9,378 nt of DNA from Gammaproteobacteria bacterium. GTDB lineage: Bacteria; Pseudomonadota; Gammaproteobacteria; Pseudomonadales; UBA3067. The DNA is taken from positions 127,536-136,913 of the forward strand of contig NVVB01000003.1 in NCBI GenBank assembly GCA_002402085.1, read 5' to 3'. The translations under genes and the position numbers were made by a program. Positions 1-6,465 of this stretch are shown one piece after another (the stretch's first letter is position 1; every line of letters begins with the position of its first letter). The notes beneath the pieces were generated by a model. That model did not search any database, was not told the origin of the DNA, and saw only the letters and a list, made by a program, of their open reading frames with translations.

Positions 1-119
1 GTTATTGAAGGTTAGGTGTCAGCTGGTTGTGTGTTCAGGTGCCATGGTTCACGTAAATGTGAATGAAAAGATATTTCGTAAGACGCTTGATGCTAGTGCG
101 AGTGTCGGCATCTGTGCAG

Positions 120-158
120 CGGGTTCCGGTATTTATTGACTCGGAACCCGTTTTGTTT
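120..158 (+). terminator. Intrinsic terminator of a plus-strand gene left of the window
   Basis: A perfect 9-bp inverted repeat, CGGGTTCCG (120-128) with CGGAACCCG (142-150), encloses a 13-nt loop and is followed at once by TTTTGTTTT on the plus strand. The minus-strand side lacks a T tract, so it acts rightward and should end a transcript entering from the left. The upstream gene is not in the window. The first 15 bases read GTT ATT GAA GGT TAG, which could be its last codons, but that is too short to call. It lies just beyond the stop of the convergent DUF349 gene. Confidence 0.75.
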
Positions 159-162
159 TGCG

Positions 163-3069
163 TTATATGTCTTTGCTGTAAAACGCTTGAATGGCTCGCT
201 CATAGCGCTGCACAAGGCCTGCGTATTCGGGCGCGTCGACCCACGGTTGTTGCAGCCATTTGAGCTCCATATCAATCATTTGTTCTTGATCGGTTTGAGC
301 TTGGTTGCTTTGTCCCAGACCAGAGGCTAAGCGATTGACTTGGTAGGCCATGCGTTTTGATTGCGCGGAGGAAGGAGACTCAATGTTGCTGAGGATTTCC
401 ATGCCGATACACAGATTTTCGATGTCTTCTAATAATGCATTGTTGGAGGTGGTATTGGAGGCGGTGTTGGTGTCGGTGTCGGCGTGATTGACTTTGTCTG
501 TCGCTTGCTTGAGTCGAGCGTTGATTGCTTTTTGCCAACTTTTATCAAGGTCGCAGAATTGCTCGGGCCATTTTGCAGTGAGGGTCTCTAATTGAGTCGA
601 GTCAGTGCCTGAGAGTTGTTCAATCTGGCGACAAATGTCTGCCCCTTCACGAGCCGTGGAAAGTTGGCCCAATAGCTGCTGTTGCGTAGCCGACAGTAGG
701 GCTTGTGCGAAGTCTTGATTCAGTTGGGCTAGACGTTGCTCAATGCTCTTACGTTTATTGTTGGGGATGTTGGTTAGCGCGTCTAGTTGCGTTTGGAACT
801 GATTTGGCGCTCTGGGGGTGTTGATGATTTGATTGTAGTCATCCTGTTGGATTAATTGCTCAAAGGCTTGGCAAATTTGATCCGCCTGAAGCGTTTGAGA
901 CTCTTGATCAGCCACTTTATCGCTGCGTTGTTTGTCTCGTCGAGCAAAGATCGCATCACAATGTTCGCGGAACTCTTTCCATTGCTGCCGGCCTTGTTGG
1001 TGTTGCGTCACGCCGATTTTTTTCCAGTCACTCTGCAATGATTTAATACCCTCAATTGCTTGGTATAAATCTTGTTCTTCAAGTAACGCTTTAGCCTGTG
1101 TGATTAATTGATTCTTTTGTTCCGCATTGTTATCTTTTTCAGAATTAATGCGTTCTTGAATGGCTTTGAGTGCTTGATTGAATCGTTGTTGAGCATCCTT
1201 TCCTGCGGCGCGATCTACTGGGCTGTATTGTTGCCATTCCTTCCGCGCGACCTGATGGATTTCTTCTACCTTCTTCCAGTCAGCACTCTCCCAATTCATG
1301 CTTTCGATATAGTTTTCTAACTGTTCGCAGAGTGCAACCCGCTTTGCTAAGTTGTCACCACGCTGGGCACTTTTATCTTGGAAGTAGGCTTTGCAGGGCT
1401 CATAGGCTTGGTCCGCTGCAGTTTTAAAGCGGTCCCATTGTGACTTGGAACGTTTGGGGTCGGAGGCCCCGAGTTGCTTCCATTGCACTTGCAACGCATG
1501 TATCTGGTCGGCCCGATCTTCTACGTCGATCTCAGACTCAATGAGTTGTTCCATTTTTTCAATTAATTGGTCTTTCTTGGGCGTAGTGGCAAACCCTTGC
1601 CAATCTGAATATTCATCCATCTTACTTTGTAGCGTGTGAAACGCTCGGGTGAGGGATTTAGTTTTGCCGTGGGGGAGGTCGGCTAATTCTTTACGGACAT
1701 CTTTGGCCAACTTTCGAGCGGCTTTAACTTGACCTTGATTGATTGAATCTTCAATTTTTTTAATTGTTTGGTTTAGTGTATTAATTCGCTGCTCGATTAA
1801 CTGCTGCTTGTCCTTTTCCTGATCTTGCAGACGAACACTTAATTTAGAAAGTTGTTCGAGTGTTGGGTGTGATTGAAAGCCATTTGGCCACGCAATGTAT
1901 TTTATGGTTGCGCTGACGGTGCGTTGAGCATTTCGAAGTTTGCTAAAGTCTTTAGCGTCCTTCTTTAATAAGGGCTCAATGGTAGATTCTTTCTCTTTCA
2001 GTCGTTGATTAGCGGCCAGCACTTGATTAATTAAAGCGCTGGACTGCTGGTATCGTTGCAAGACGCTCGATTCAGGCGTCGTGCTTTGACACGCGACCTC
2101 CCAGCGAGTGTGTTGACTGCTGATGACTGCGTTTAAAGCGGGTTCATCGAGTTCATTTTTTTGGACTTGAATTCCCAGTCCATCTAGACATCCTTCTAAC
2201 TCTTCGCAGGCGTTAATTTGTTCTTGGGCTGCACTCTCTAGGCTGGCTTTGTGATGCTGTTGGGCGGCCTGTTCTTGCTGATGTTCGTCAATGATCGATT
2301 GGCATCGGTCAAGCGCCGACTGGTAGCGAGGAAGATAGTTTAAGGTGCTTGATTCTGGGAACTGTTTCCATTTGAGCGCGATGCCTTTAAGTCGTCCTTC
2401 AAATTGTATCGAGTGGGTGGCTTTGGCAAGCTTTTCGATCGACTCAATACTTTCTTCAAGCGCCAATAGTTGCTGTTTAGTGTGATGATCGGTTTGCTCT
2501 ATATGAGAGAGCTTGTCTTTAACTAAGCGCGTGACCTTTTTGTCTTTGTTTTTAATTAAATTAGCGACTTCAGCGAGGGCTTGTTTGGAATGGATTCGCT
2601 CAGCAGCGGCAAAGCGTAACGTTGACGAGCTTGCACTAATTGCTACTTGGCTCAGATGCGACTCACTGTCTAACTTTTGAATGGCGGCCAGTTGCAGGGC
2701 ACTTATTTCTGCGTTCAGTGCTAGGTATTGTATGACTTCTTGGTGATCGCACTTTTGAATGTATTGAATCTGTTCTGCTTCGTTCAGCTCTTTCGGTTGC
2801 TTGTGTGCAAGTAATTGAGCGATCTGATGCGTGAGCCAGTGTTCCAGTTGCTGGTCGGGATGGTTTTTAAGCATTTCCTCCAACGGTTGAATTTGATTAA
2901 TGCGCTGAACTGCTGACTGCTGAACTGTTGGCTCGGTATCGCCGGTGGCAAGTGTTCGAAGTATGTTGAGCTGCTCTTTGTCTTTTGGGTCTAATTGAGC
3001 CACTGCTTGAAGTCGAGTTTGAGCTTTTTTATGTTGCCATTTAGGCTTAAAAAATCGATCCAGAACCAT
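163..3069 (-). CDS. DUF349 domain-containing protein, 968 aa
   Basis: A large, soluble, strongly helical and Gln/Glu/Lys-rich protein with no signal peptide or membrane segment. The opening MVLDRFFKPKWQ is the usual start of gammaproteobacterial DUF349 proteins and supports this ATG, although I see no good Shine-Dalgarno before it. Residues about 1-190 look like degenerate HEAT-type helical repeats. At least three DUF349 units are clear near 507-570, 585-645 and 665-715, each with the W..LG/W..(Y/I)G...R..W.RF..A pattern (for example WKQLGASDPKRSKSQWDRFK). More diverged copies are likely around 225-260 and 310-350. Coiled-coil-like stretches link them. A Thr/Asn/Asp low-complexity segment lies at about 863-877, before a conserved C-terminal helical block (LCIGMEILSNIESP). 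The molecular function of DUF349 is not established as far as I know, so I assign none. It is monocistronic here and divergent from the AraC gene. Confidence 0.93.
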   Translation of the reverse strand: MVLDRFFKPKWQHKKAQTRLQAVAQLDPKDKEQLNILRTLATGDTEPTVQQSAVQRINQIQPLEEMLKNHPDQQLEHWLTHQIAQLLAHKQPKELNEAEQIQYIQKCDHQEVIQYLALNAEISALQLAAIQKLDSESHLSQVAISASSSTLRFAAAERIHSKQALAEVANLIKNKDKKVTRLVKDKLSHIEQTDHHTKQQLLALEESIESIEKLAKATHSIQFEGRLKGIALKWKQFPESSTLNYLPRYQSALDRCQSIIDEHQQEQAAQQHHKASLESAAQEQINACEELEGCLDGLGIQVQKNELDEPALNAVISSQHTRWEVACQSTTPESSVLQRYQQSSALINQVLAANQRLKEKESTIEPLLKKDAKDFSKLRNAQRTVSATIKYIAWPNGFQSHPTLEQLSKLSVRLQDQEKDKQQLIEQRINTLNQTIKKIEDSINQGQVKAARKLAKDVRKELADLPHGKTKSLTRAFHTLQSKMDEYSDWQGFATTPKKDQLIEKMEQLIESEIDVEDRADQIHALQVQWKQLGASDPKRSKSQWDRFKTAADQAYEPCKAYFQDKSAQRGDNLAKRVALCEQLENYIESMNWESADWKKVEEIHQVARKEWQQYSPVDRAAGKDAQQRFNQALKAIQERINSEKDNNAEQKNQLITQAKALLEEQDLYQAIEGIKSLQSDWKKIGVTQHQQGRQQWKEFREHCDAIFARRDKQRSDKVADQESQTLQADQICQAFEQLIQQDDYNQIINTPRAPNQFQTQLDALTNIPNNKRKSIEQRLAQLNQDFAQALLSATQQQLLGQLSTAREGADICRQIEQLSGTDSTQLETLTAKWPEQFCDLDKSWQKAINARLKQATDKVNHADTDTNTASNTTSNNALLEDIENLCIGMEILSNIESPSSAQSKRMAYQVNRLASGLGQSNQAQTDQEQMIDMELKWLQQPWVDAPEYAGLVQRYERAIQAFYSKDI

Positions 3070-3418
3070 AACAATTTGTCATCACACGTTGGAAAAGAGA
3101 AGGAAAACTGATCAAGTATTAAACTATTTGATAGGGCTTACCCGGATTATGTCTAGCTCTAACGGCCTGTTGCCGAACGGGAAATTAATCAATCTAGAGA
3201 TAATAACGTCTCTGAAAATGGGCTGCATAGTCTATCGATATTCCAGGGTAAGGGATATATCAAAAGTGCCATTTCTGCGGCAGGTTCTGACCAGGTTGAC
3301 AGTTTAATAACAGAAATTACAATTCAAGTACTTAATTTAAGCCAAATTAACTAAACAACTATAGATTAACGATGCTATTGTGGTCTAAACTTCGCTTGCT
3401 TTGAGCGTTGGGATAACT

Positions 3419-3431
3419 TGCTTAATAAGCA
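3419..3431. promoter_or_regulatory. Perfect 13-bp palindrome, candidate operator upstream of the AraC gene
   Basis: TGCTTA and TAAGCA flank a single central A, giving a perfect 6+1+6 dyad about 190 bp before the regulator's ATG. It overlaps a loose -35-like TTGCTT, with TTTATA 17 nt further on. Such a dyad would suit a dimeric repressor. AraC proteins more often use direct repeats, so the binding protein is unknown. It could be a chance occurrence in AT-rich DNA. Confidence 0.25.
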
Positions 3432-3509
3432 GACCGATGGTTTATAGTACTGATTTTTAATATAAATAGAAGAGATGTTAGGTAGTACATATACTCGCCT
3501 GAGCTCGAA

Positions 3510-3536
3510 CGCATACTGAGTTTATGCGGCATTTTT
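3510..3536 (+). terminator. Weak terminator-like hairpin in the AraC gene leader
   Basis: CGCATA (3510-3515) and TATGCG (3523-3528) form a perfect 6-bp stem with a 7-nt loop. Three bases later comes TTTTT (3532-3536), followed by further T-rich sequence. The stem is short, so efficiency would be modest. It lies 86 nt before the regulator's start, so if transcription begins upstream of it, it could act as an attenuator. Otherwise it may only stop stray transcription from the spacer. Confidence 0.3.
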
Positions 3537-3585
3537 GTCTTCTTACTGAGCGGAATATTAGGATTTATTCTGTGTGAGAGGCGCT

Positions 3586-3615
3586 ATGTCGATTAACCAG
3601 TTGAATATACGGTAG
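3586..3615 (+). other. Nine-codon leader frame in phase with the AraC gene
   Basis: An ATG at 3586 preceded by a strong Shine-Dalgarno, GAGAGG (3576-3581, 4 nt spacing), opens a frame reading MSINQLNIR and then TAG (3613-3615). It is in the same phase as the AraC gene, whose ATG at 3622 lies only 6 nt beyond the stop and has just a weak GGTAG ahead of it. Two readings fit: a leader peptide whose translation is coupled to the regulator, or an older, longer N-terminus cut by a nonsense change. The sequence alone does not decide between them. Confidence 0.4.
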
Positions 3616-3621
3616 CTTTTG

Positions 3622-4671
3622 ATGAAACGCCATTTAATTCCAGCTTCAGTGCTTTCCGGTATCATCGATATGGCGGTTAGCCAACAGATCGGTATCGAAG
3701 ATTTGTTGAGTCGTGCAGATATTGACCCTGCCTTAGTAGGTTCCGCAGATGCATTTTTAACCATTGATCAATTTGAAGCACTGCTGAGTGCAATAATTGA
3801 GGCTTCTGGTGATCCGGCCTTTGGCCTGCACTACGGTGAAAATAATCACTATCACGGTCGATCTATAATGGTCGATCTAGTGTATTCAGCTCACTCTTGG
3901 CGAGAAGCCTTGATCGAGCTGGTGAAATACAAGGATTTGGTTATCCCTCATGCGCAATTCCAATTGGATTTCGAAGGCGACTTAGCGGTGCTTTCTTATT
4001 ATCCGGGCGGGGCTCGACTGAAAGAAAATCAAGCAGTTTATAACGAAATTATATTAACTCGCATTGTTGCCATAGGTCGTTGGTTAAACGGTGGGGAGTT
4101 CCCTCTTGCTCAAGTACACTTTACGCATTCTCAGCCCGAATACATCGACGAATATCGTCGTATATTTGATGTGCCAGTGCACTTTAACTCTGACTTGAAT
4201 AGAATCTTCTTTGAAAAACACAGCTTAGACAATCCTCTGCCTGGTTCATTGCCTGATTTCCATAATCGTGTGGAGCAGTTAGCGGAAGAAAAACTAAATC
4301 GACTTGCTGCTGGGTATCGAATCACTCGGCAAGTAGTCGACTATGTTGAGAAAAACCTTTCTTCCGGTGGGGTGGGGATCGAAGAAGTGGCGAGTCACTT
4401 AAACATGACCTCACGTACTTTGCAGCGTAAGTTAAAGCTTGAGAACACCTCTTTTGCCGAGCTTCGTGATCGTTTGCGTCAAGATATGGCTCAAGAGTTC
4501 CTGCGAGACCCTTCAGTGGGGATTGGTACGGTGGCTTCTCGATTAGGCTTTTCCGATGCTTCAACTTTCTATCATGCGTTTAAACGTTGGGAAGGGGTTT
4601 CGCCTGGCGAATATAGAAAGCAACAGCTCCTCCCGGATGCGAGTGAACGCGGCTTAACACCTACTGTTTAG
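3622..4671 (+). CDS. AraC-family transcriptional regulator with arabinose-binding-like N-terminal domain, 349 aa
   Basis: A cytoplasmic DNA-binding regulator of the type in which an N-terminal AraC_binding-like domain (Arabinose_bd, PF12625 class; residues about 10-210) precedes a C-terminal double helix-turn-helix. The first HTH is near 253-274 (IEEVASHLNMTSRTLQRKL) and the second near 301-333 (VASRLGFSDASTFYHAFKRW, then GVSPGEYRK), the standard AraC/XylS signature. The N-terminus MKRHLIPASVLSGIID fits the family, so I place the start at ATG 3622. A TTG immediately upstream is possible but less likely. The local Shine-Dalgarno is weak, while a strong one serves the in-phase leader frame just upstream. 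The gene stands alone and ends in a strong terminator. Relatives often sit beside and control catabolic genes. The thiolase/DUF35/dehydrogenase genes 600 bp downstream on the same strand are the obvious candidate target, but this is inference. Confidence 0.93.
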   Translation: MKRHLIPASVLSGIIDMAVSQQIGIEDLLSRADIDPALVGSADAFLTIDQFEALLSAIIEASGDPAFGLHYGENNHYHGRSIMVDLVYSAHSWREALIELVKYKDLVIPHAQFQLDFEGDLAVLSYYPGGARLKENQAVYNEIILTRIVAIGRWLNGGEFPLAQVHFTHSQPEYIDEYRRIFDVPVHFNSDLNRIFFEKHSLDNPLPGSLPDFHNRVEQLAEEKLNRLAAGYRITRQVVDYVEKNLSSGGVGIEEVASHLNMTSRTLQRKLKLENTSFAELRDRLRQDMAQEFLRDPSVGIGTVASRLGFSDASTFYHAFKRWEGVSPGEYRKQQLLPDASERGLTPTV

Positions 4672-4706
4672 TATTTGATTCATTAGTGTTCTAACTCTTT
4701 AGTGTT

Positions 4707-4853
4707 TTAGCTGGGGAGCGCTTGGCGGTTTATGAGGCCAAGCGCCCCCTTTTTGCGTTCAATGCCGTCTACGAAACCCTCTTGTATACGACCTTTTTTG
4801 GTCTCCATCACAGCATATTTAACGCCCCATTGGCCGGTGTTAAGCCCTTCGCT
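4707..4853 (-). pseudogene. Minus-strand coding-like remnant, 48 residues, function unknown
   Basis: On the minus strand a frame open from just after a TAA (4854-4856) to a TAA at 4707-4709 reads like real protein, with segments such as TGQWGVKYAVMETKKG and GFVDGIERKKGALGLINRQ. It has mixed charge, a Trp, regular Gly spacing and ordinary codons. It has no start near its 5' end; the only ATG would leave about 33 residues. I do not recognise the family. The simplest reading is the C-terminal stub of a decayed gene convergent with the AraC gene, part of which was reused as the terminator stem. A chance open frame cannot be excluded. Confidence 0.35.
4713..4754 (+). terminator. Strong intrinsic terminator after the AraC gene
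   Basis: GGGG (4713-4716), a bulged A and GCGCTTGGC (4718-4726) pair with GCCAAGCGC (4737-4745) and CCCC (4746-4749) around a 10-nt loop. TTTTT follows at 4750-4754. The 13-bp GC-rich stem plus T tract is a textbook rightward terminator 41 nt after the regulator's stop. It implies that the downstream catabolic genes use their own promoter. It overlaps the end of a minus-strand coding-like remnant. Confidence 0.88.
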
Positions 4854-5113
4854 TTACGTCAATACATAATCTAATTTACAGTATTGTAATAGGATTATTG
4901 TCGCTTGTGGACAGGTGGGTTGGTGTTGCTGAGCTTCAAACAAGCGTTTGATTGATAACAATAAAATCCGCCTTGTAGGGGCAAAATCGTATAAAATATT
5001 GTTAGATACCAAAGACATAGGGTGGGTAAAAAAACATGCTTAATATGCCGAAAAGTGACTCGCAGGTACTTGTAAAAATTAAGTAGATCCCGTAGCCTGC
5101 GATCCGGAACTAT

Positions 5114-5130
5114 TATTTGCTGAACAAATA
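5114..5130. promoter_or_regulatory. Inverted repeat TATTTG-N5-CAAATA, candidate operator
   Basis: Perfect 6-bp arms (5114-5119 and 5125-5130) around CTGAA, about 140 bp before the thiolase-like start. It has the size and symmetry of a repressor or activator half-site pair. It falls inside the coding-like remnant 5036-5238, so it may be incidental. Confidence 0.22.
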
Positions 5131-5156
5131 GCTGGGTATTTCCTTTCTATTTCCGA

Positions 5157-5200
5157 CCTAATTCGTGCTGATCCAACATTAAGAAGTGGGTTGGATTAGG
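5157..5200 (+). promoter_or_regulatory. Stem-loop ahead of the thiolase-like gene
   Basis: ATCCAAC (5171-5177) pairs perfectly with GTTGGAT (5190-5196) across a 12-nt loop. The flanking CCTA (5157-5160) can pair with TAGG (5197-5200) around a 10-nt bulge. If the transcript starts upstream this would be a leader structure ending 68 nt before the start codon. No T tract follows, so it is not an intrinsic terminator. It could equally be a DNA operator or an accident of the overlapping remnant gene. Confidence 0.28.
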
Positions 5201-5268
5201 CCAGCGAAAAAGGCTGTTTGGCATTCAATAAGAATTAATAACTTCAGTTAAATAAAAAAGGGACGATC

Positions 5269-6465
5269 ATGGCTTACGATCCATCCTACGTACGCGGTAA
5301 ATCTGCCATTGTTGGAGTTGCTGACGCAGTTTCTCCTACTGGTGTGCTTGGAATACCCGAACGTGTTCTCGAAATGCAAATGATTAAAGAAGCGTTGGAC
5401 GATGCCGGTTTAGACATCTCCGATGTAGACGGGCTTTGTGCCACTGGCTTTATGATGCCTTCCATGGAGTTGGCAGAACACCTTGGTATTACCCCACGTT
5501 GGACTAACACCACCATGACTGGCGGATCCAGCTTTGAAGTGCATGTACAACAAGCCGCTGCGGCGATTGCTTGTGGTATGGCGGAAGTGGTTGTCTCTGT
5601 GTATGCAGCAACACCACGGGCACGCGGTAAAGGCTTAGGGGACATGTCCCAAATGATGGGCATGATGGACTCTAAAAATCCAATGCCTATGGTTGAGTGG
5701 GAACTGCCTTATGCTAACGTTATGCCAGCAGGCGCTTATGCCTTAGCGGCATCTCGACATCAAGCGATCTATGGCACGACTTCAGAACAGTTAGCGCAAA
5801 TTGCGGTGTCTACTCGTGAATGGGCGTCTATGAACGAGCGCGCTCGTTACAGAGACCCTCTATCAATTCAAGACGTACTTGATTCCCCGATGATTTCGAC
5901 TCCCCTGCATCGTCTAGATTGCTGCTTAGTGACCGACGGCGCGGGTGCATTTGTTATGACAAGTGCAGAACGAGCGAAAGATCTTAAGAAGAAGCCTGTT
6001 TATGTCTTGGGCGGTGGTACTGCTCATGATCACGCAATGATGATTTCAGAAATGCCCGATATTACTACGACACCGGGTGTGATTTCTGGTCGTGATGCGT
6101 TCAATATGGCGGGTATTAAACCGAGCGATGTTGACGTATTACAATCATACGACTCCTTTACTATTACTGTTGCTTTATCTTTAGAAGACCTAGGTTTTTG
6201 CGAAAAAGGCGAAGCCGGAGCGTTTGTTGAAGACGGTAAAATCGGGCCAGGCGGTAGCTTGCCAGTGAATACCAATGGTGGGGGGCTTTCTTACACCCAT
6301 CCAGGCATGTACGGTATGTTCTTGATCGTAGAAGCGGTAAGGCAAGCACGAGGAGAGTGTGGTGCTCGCCAAGTGCCTGATGTAAATATCGCCGTAGCCC
6401 ACGGCATGGGCGGCGTGTTGTCTTGCGCATCAACGATAGTCTTGGGAACGGAGGATACATTATGA
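5269..6465 (+). CDS. Thiolase-fold protein without the catalytic cysteine, Ltp2-type aldolase candidate, 398 aa
   Basis: Belongs to the SCP2/lipid-transfer thiolase superfamily. The start ATG has AAGGGA 5 nt ahead. The N-terminal half should carry the nucleophilic Cys of true thiolases, but the site reads TGGSSFEVH (residues 84-92) with no cysteine. In the C-terminal half the usual HDAF-type motif is SYDSF (293-297, Tyr294) and the GHP motif is SYTHPG (341-346, Tyr342, His344), followed by LRG-like ARGECGARQVP and HGMGG (378-382). Loss of the Cys with paired tyrosines at these positions resembles Ltp2, the steroid side-chain retro-aldolase that works with a DUF35 partner. The next gene encodes such a partner and overlaps it by ATGA. 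It therefore probably cleaves or forms a C-C bond on an acyl-CoA instead of doing CoA thiolysis. The substrate is unknown, and steroid side chain is only one option. Fold assignment is firm; the aldolase role is inference. Confidence 0.9.
   Translation: MAYDPSYVRGKSAIVGVADAVSPTGVLGIPERVLEMQMIKEALDDAGLDISDVDGLCATGFMMPSMELAEHLGITPRWTNTTMTGGSSFEVHVQQAAAAIACGMAEVVVSVYAATPRARGKGLGDMSQMMGMMDSKNPMPMVEWELPYANVMPAGAYALAASRHQAIYGTTSEQLAQIAVSTREWASMNERARYRDPLSIQDVLDSPMISTPLHRLDCCLVTDGAGAFVMTSAERAKDLKKKPVYVLGGGTAHDHAMMISEMPDITTTPGVISGRDAFNMAGIKPSDVDVLQSYDSFTITVALSLEDLGFCEKGEAGAFVEDGKIGPGGSLPVNTNGGGLSYTHPGMYGMFLIVEAVRQARGECGARQVPDVNIAVAHGMGGVLSCASTIVLGTEDTL

Larger units (their letters stand above)
3070..3621. 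other. Divergent 550-bp spacer between the DUF349 gene and the AraC gene
   Basis: AT-rich spacer that should hold promoters for both divergent genes. I find no convincing sigma-70 box pair for either. The best loose plus-strand candidate is TTGCTT (3418-3423), a 17-nt spacer and TTTATA (3441-3446). The 13-bp palindrome TGCTTAATAAGCA (3419-3431) overlaps that -35 and could be an operator. A short hairpin with a T tract (3510-3536), TACTGAG direct repeats and a small leader frame lie closer to the AraC gene and are listed separately. Two overlapping plus-strand open stretches (3089-3307, and stop-to-stop 3163-3354) lack a start signal and recognisable content, so I do not call them genes. Confidence 0.5.
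5036..5238 (+). pseudogene. Broken small gene upstream of the thiolase-like gene, function unknown
   Basis: An ATG at 5036 opens MLNMPKSDSQVLVKIK and then meets TAG (5084-5086). One frame over, from 5083, the sequence continues at once as VDPVACDPELLFAEQIAGYF and SISDLIRADPTLRSGLD to a TAG at 5197-5199. In the same frame it then runs ASEKGCLAFNKN to TAA (5236-5238). The second frame has many G-starting codons, as real genes do. Joining the pieces needs one frameshift near 5080-5084 and readthrough of one TAG, giving roughly 65 residues. The junction has no good slippery heptamer, so mutation is likelier than programmed recoding. I do not recognise the family. It could be a leftover of a lost gene between the regulator and the operon, or chance. 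Confidence 0.4.
4755..5268. other. Spacer upstream of the thiolase-like gene
   Basis: This stretch must carry the promoter of the 5269 gene, because a strong terminator precedes it. I find no clean sigma-70 or sigma-54 element. TATAAAAT at 4990-4997 is a possible -10 without a matching -35, and TTGGCA (5218-5223) is a possible -35 without a well-spaced -10. Activator-dependent promoters, as AraC proteins use, often have poor boxes. The stretch also contains parts of two gene remnants (4707-4853 minus, 5036-5238 plus) and two inverted repeats (5114-5130 and 5157-5200), listed separately. Confidence 0.5.

Noticed and set aside
2..139. Open plus-strand frame at the left edge
   Set aside because: Its stop lies inside the terminator loop and the peptide does not look like a protein. 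The other frame, ending at 13-15, is a likelier gene end but too short to call.
3089..3307. 72-codon plus-strand open frame starting at TTG upstream of the AraC gene
   Set aside because: No Shine-Dalgarno, a rare start codon, no recognisable motif, and it overlaps another open stretch in a different frame. Such lengths are expected by chance here.
3163..3354. 63-codon stop-to-stop plus-strand frame ending in SQIN
   Set aside because: It reads somewhat like protein but has no ATG, GTG or TTG start with a ribosome site and no recognised family. Kept only as a note for a tblastn check.
4911..4921. DnaA-box-like CTGTCCACA (minus strand)
   Set aside because: A single imperfect copy with no cluster, AT-rich unwinding element or replication gene nearby.
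5070..5086. Programmed -1 frameshift in the small gene at 5036
   Set aside because: Bridging the frames would need slippage at AAG-TAG, where the tRNA would not re-pair. No X-XXY-YYZ slippery site is in the right phase, so a mutation is likelier.
5286..5663. 125-codon minus-strand frame opposite the thiolase-like gene
   Set aside because: Antisense shadow of a well-supported gene, rich in Ser/Pro/Thr, with no ribosome site. The same applies to 7102-7485 opposite the dehydrogenase.
6423..6461. Longer N-terminus for the DUF35 protein from a TTG at 6423
   Set aside because: The ATG at 6462 has a full GGAGG at good spacing and an ATGA overlap with the upstream stop, and family members begin near here.
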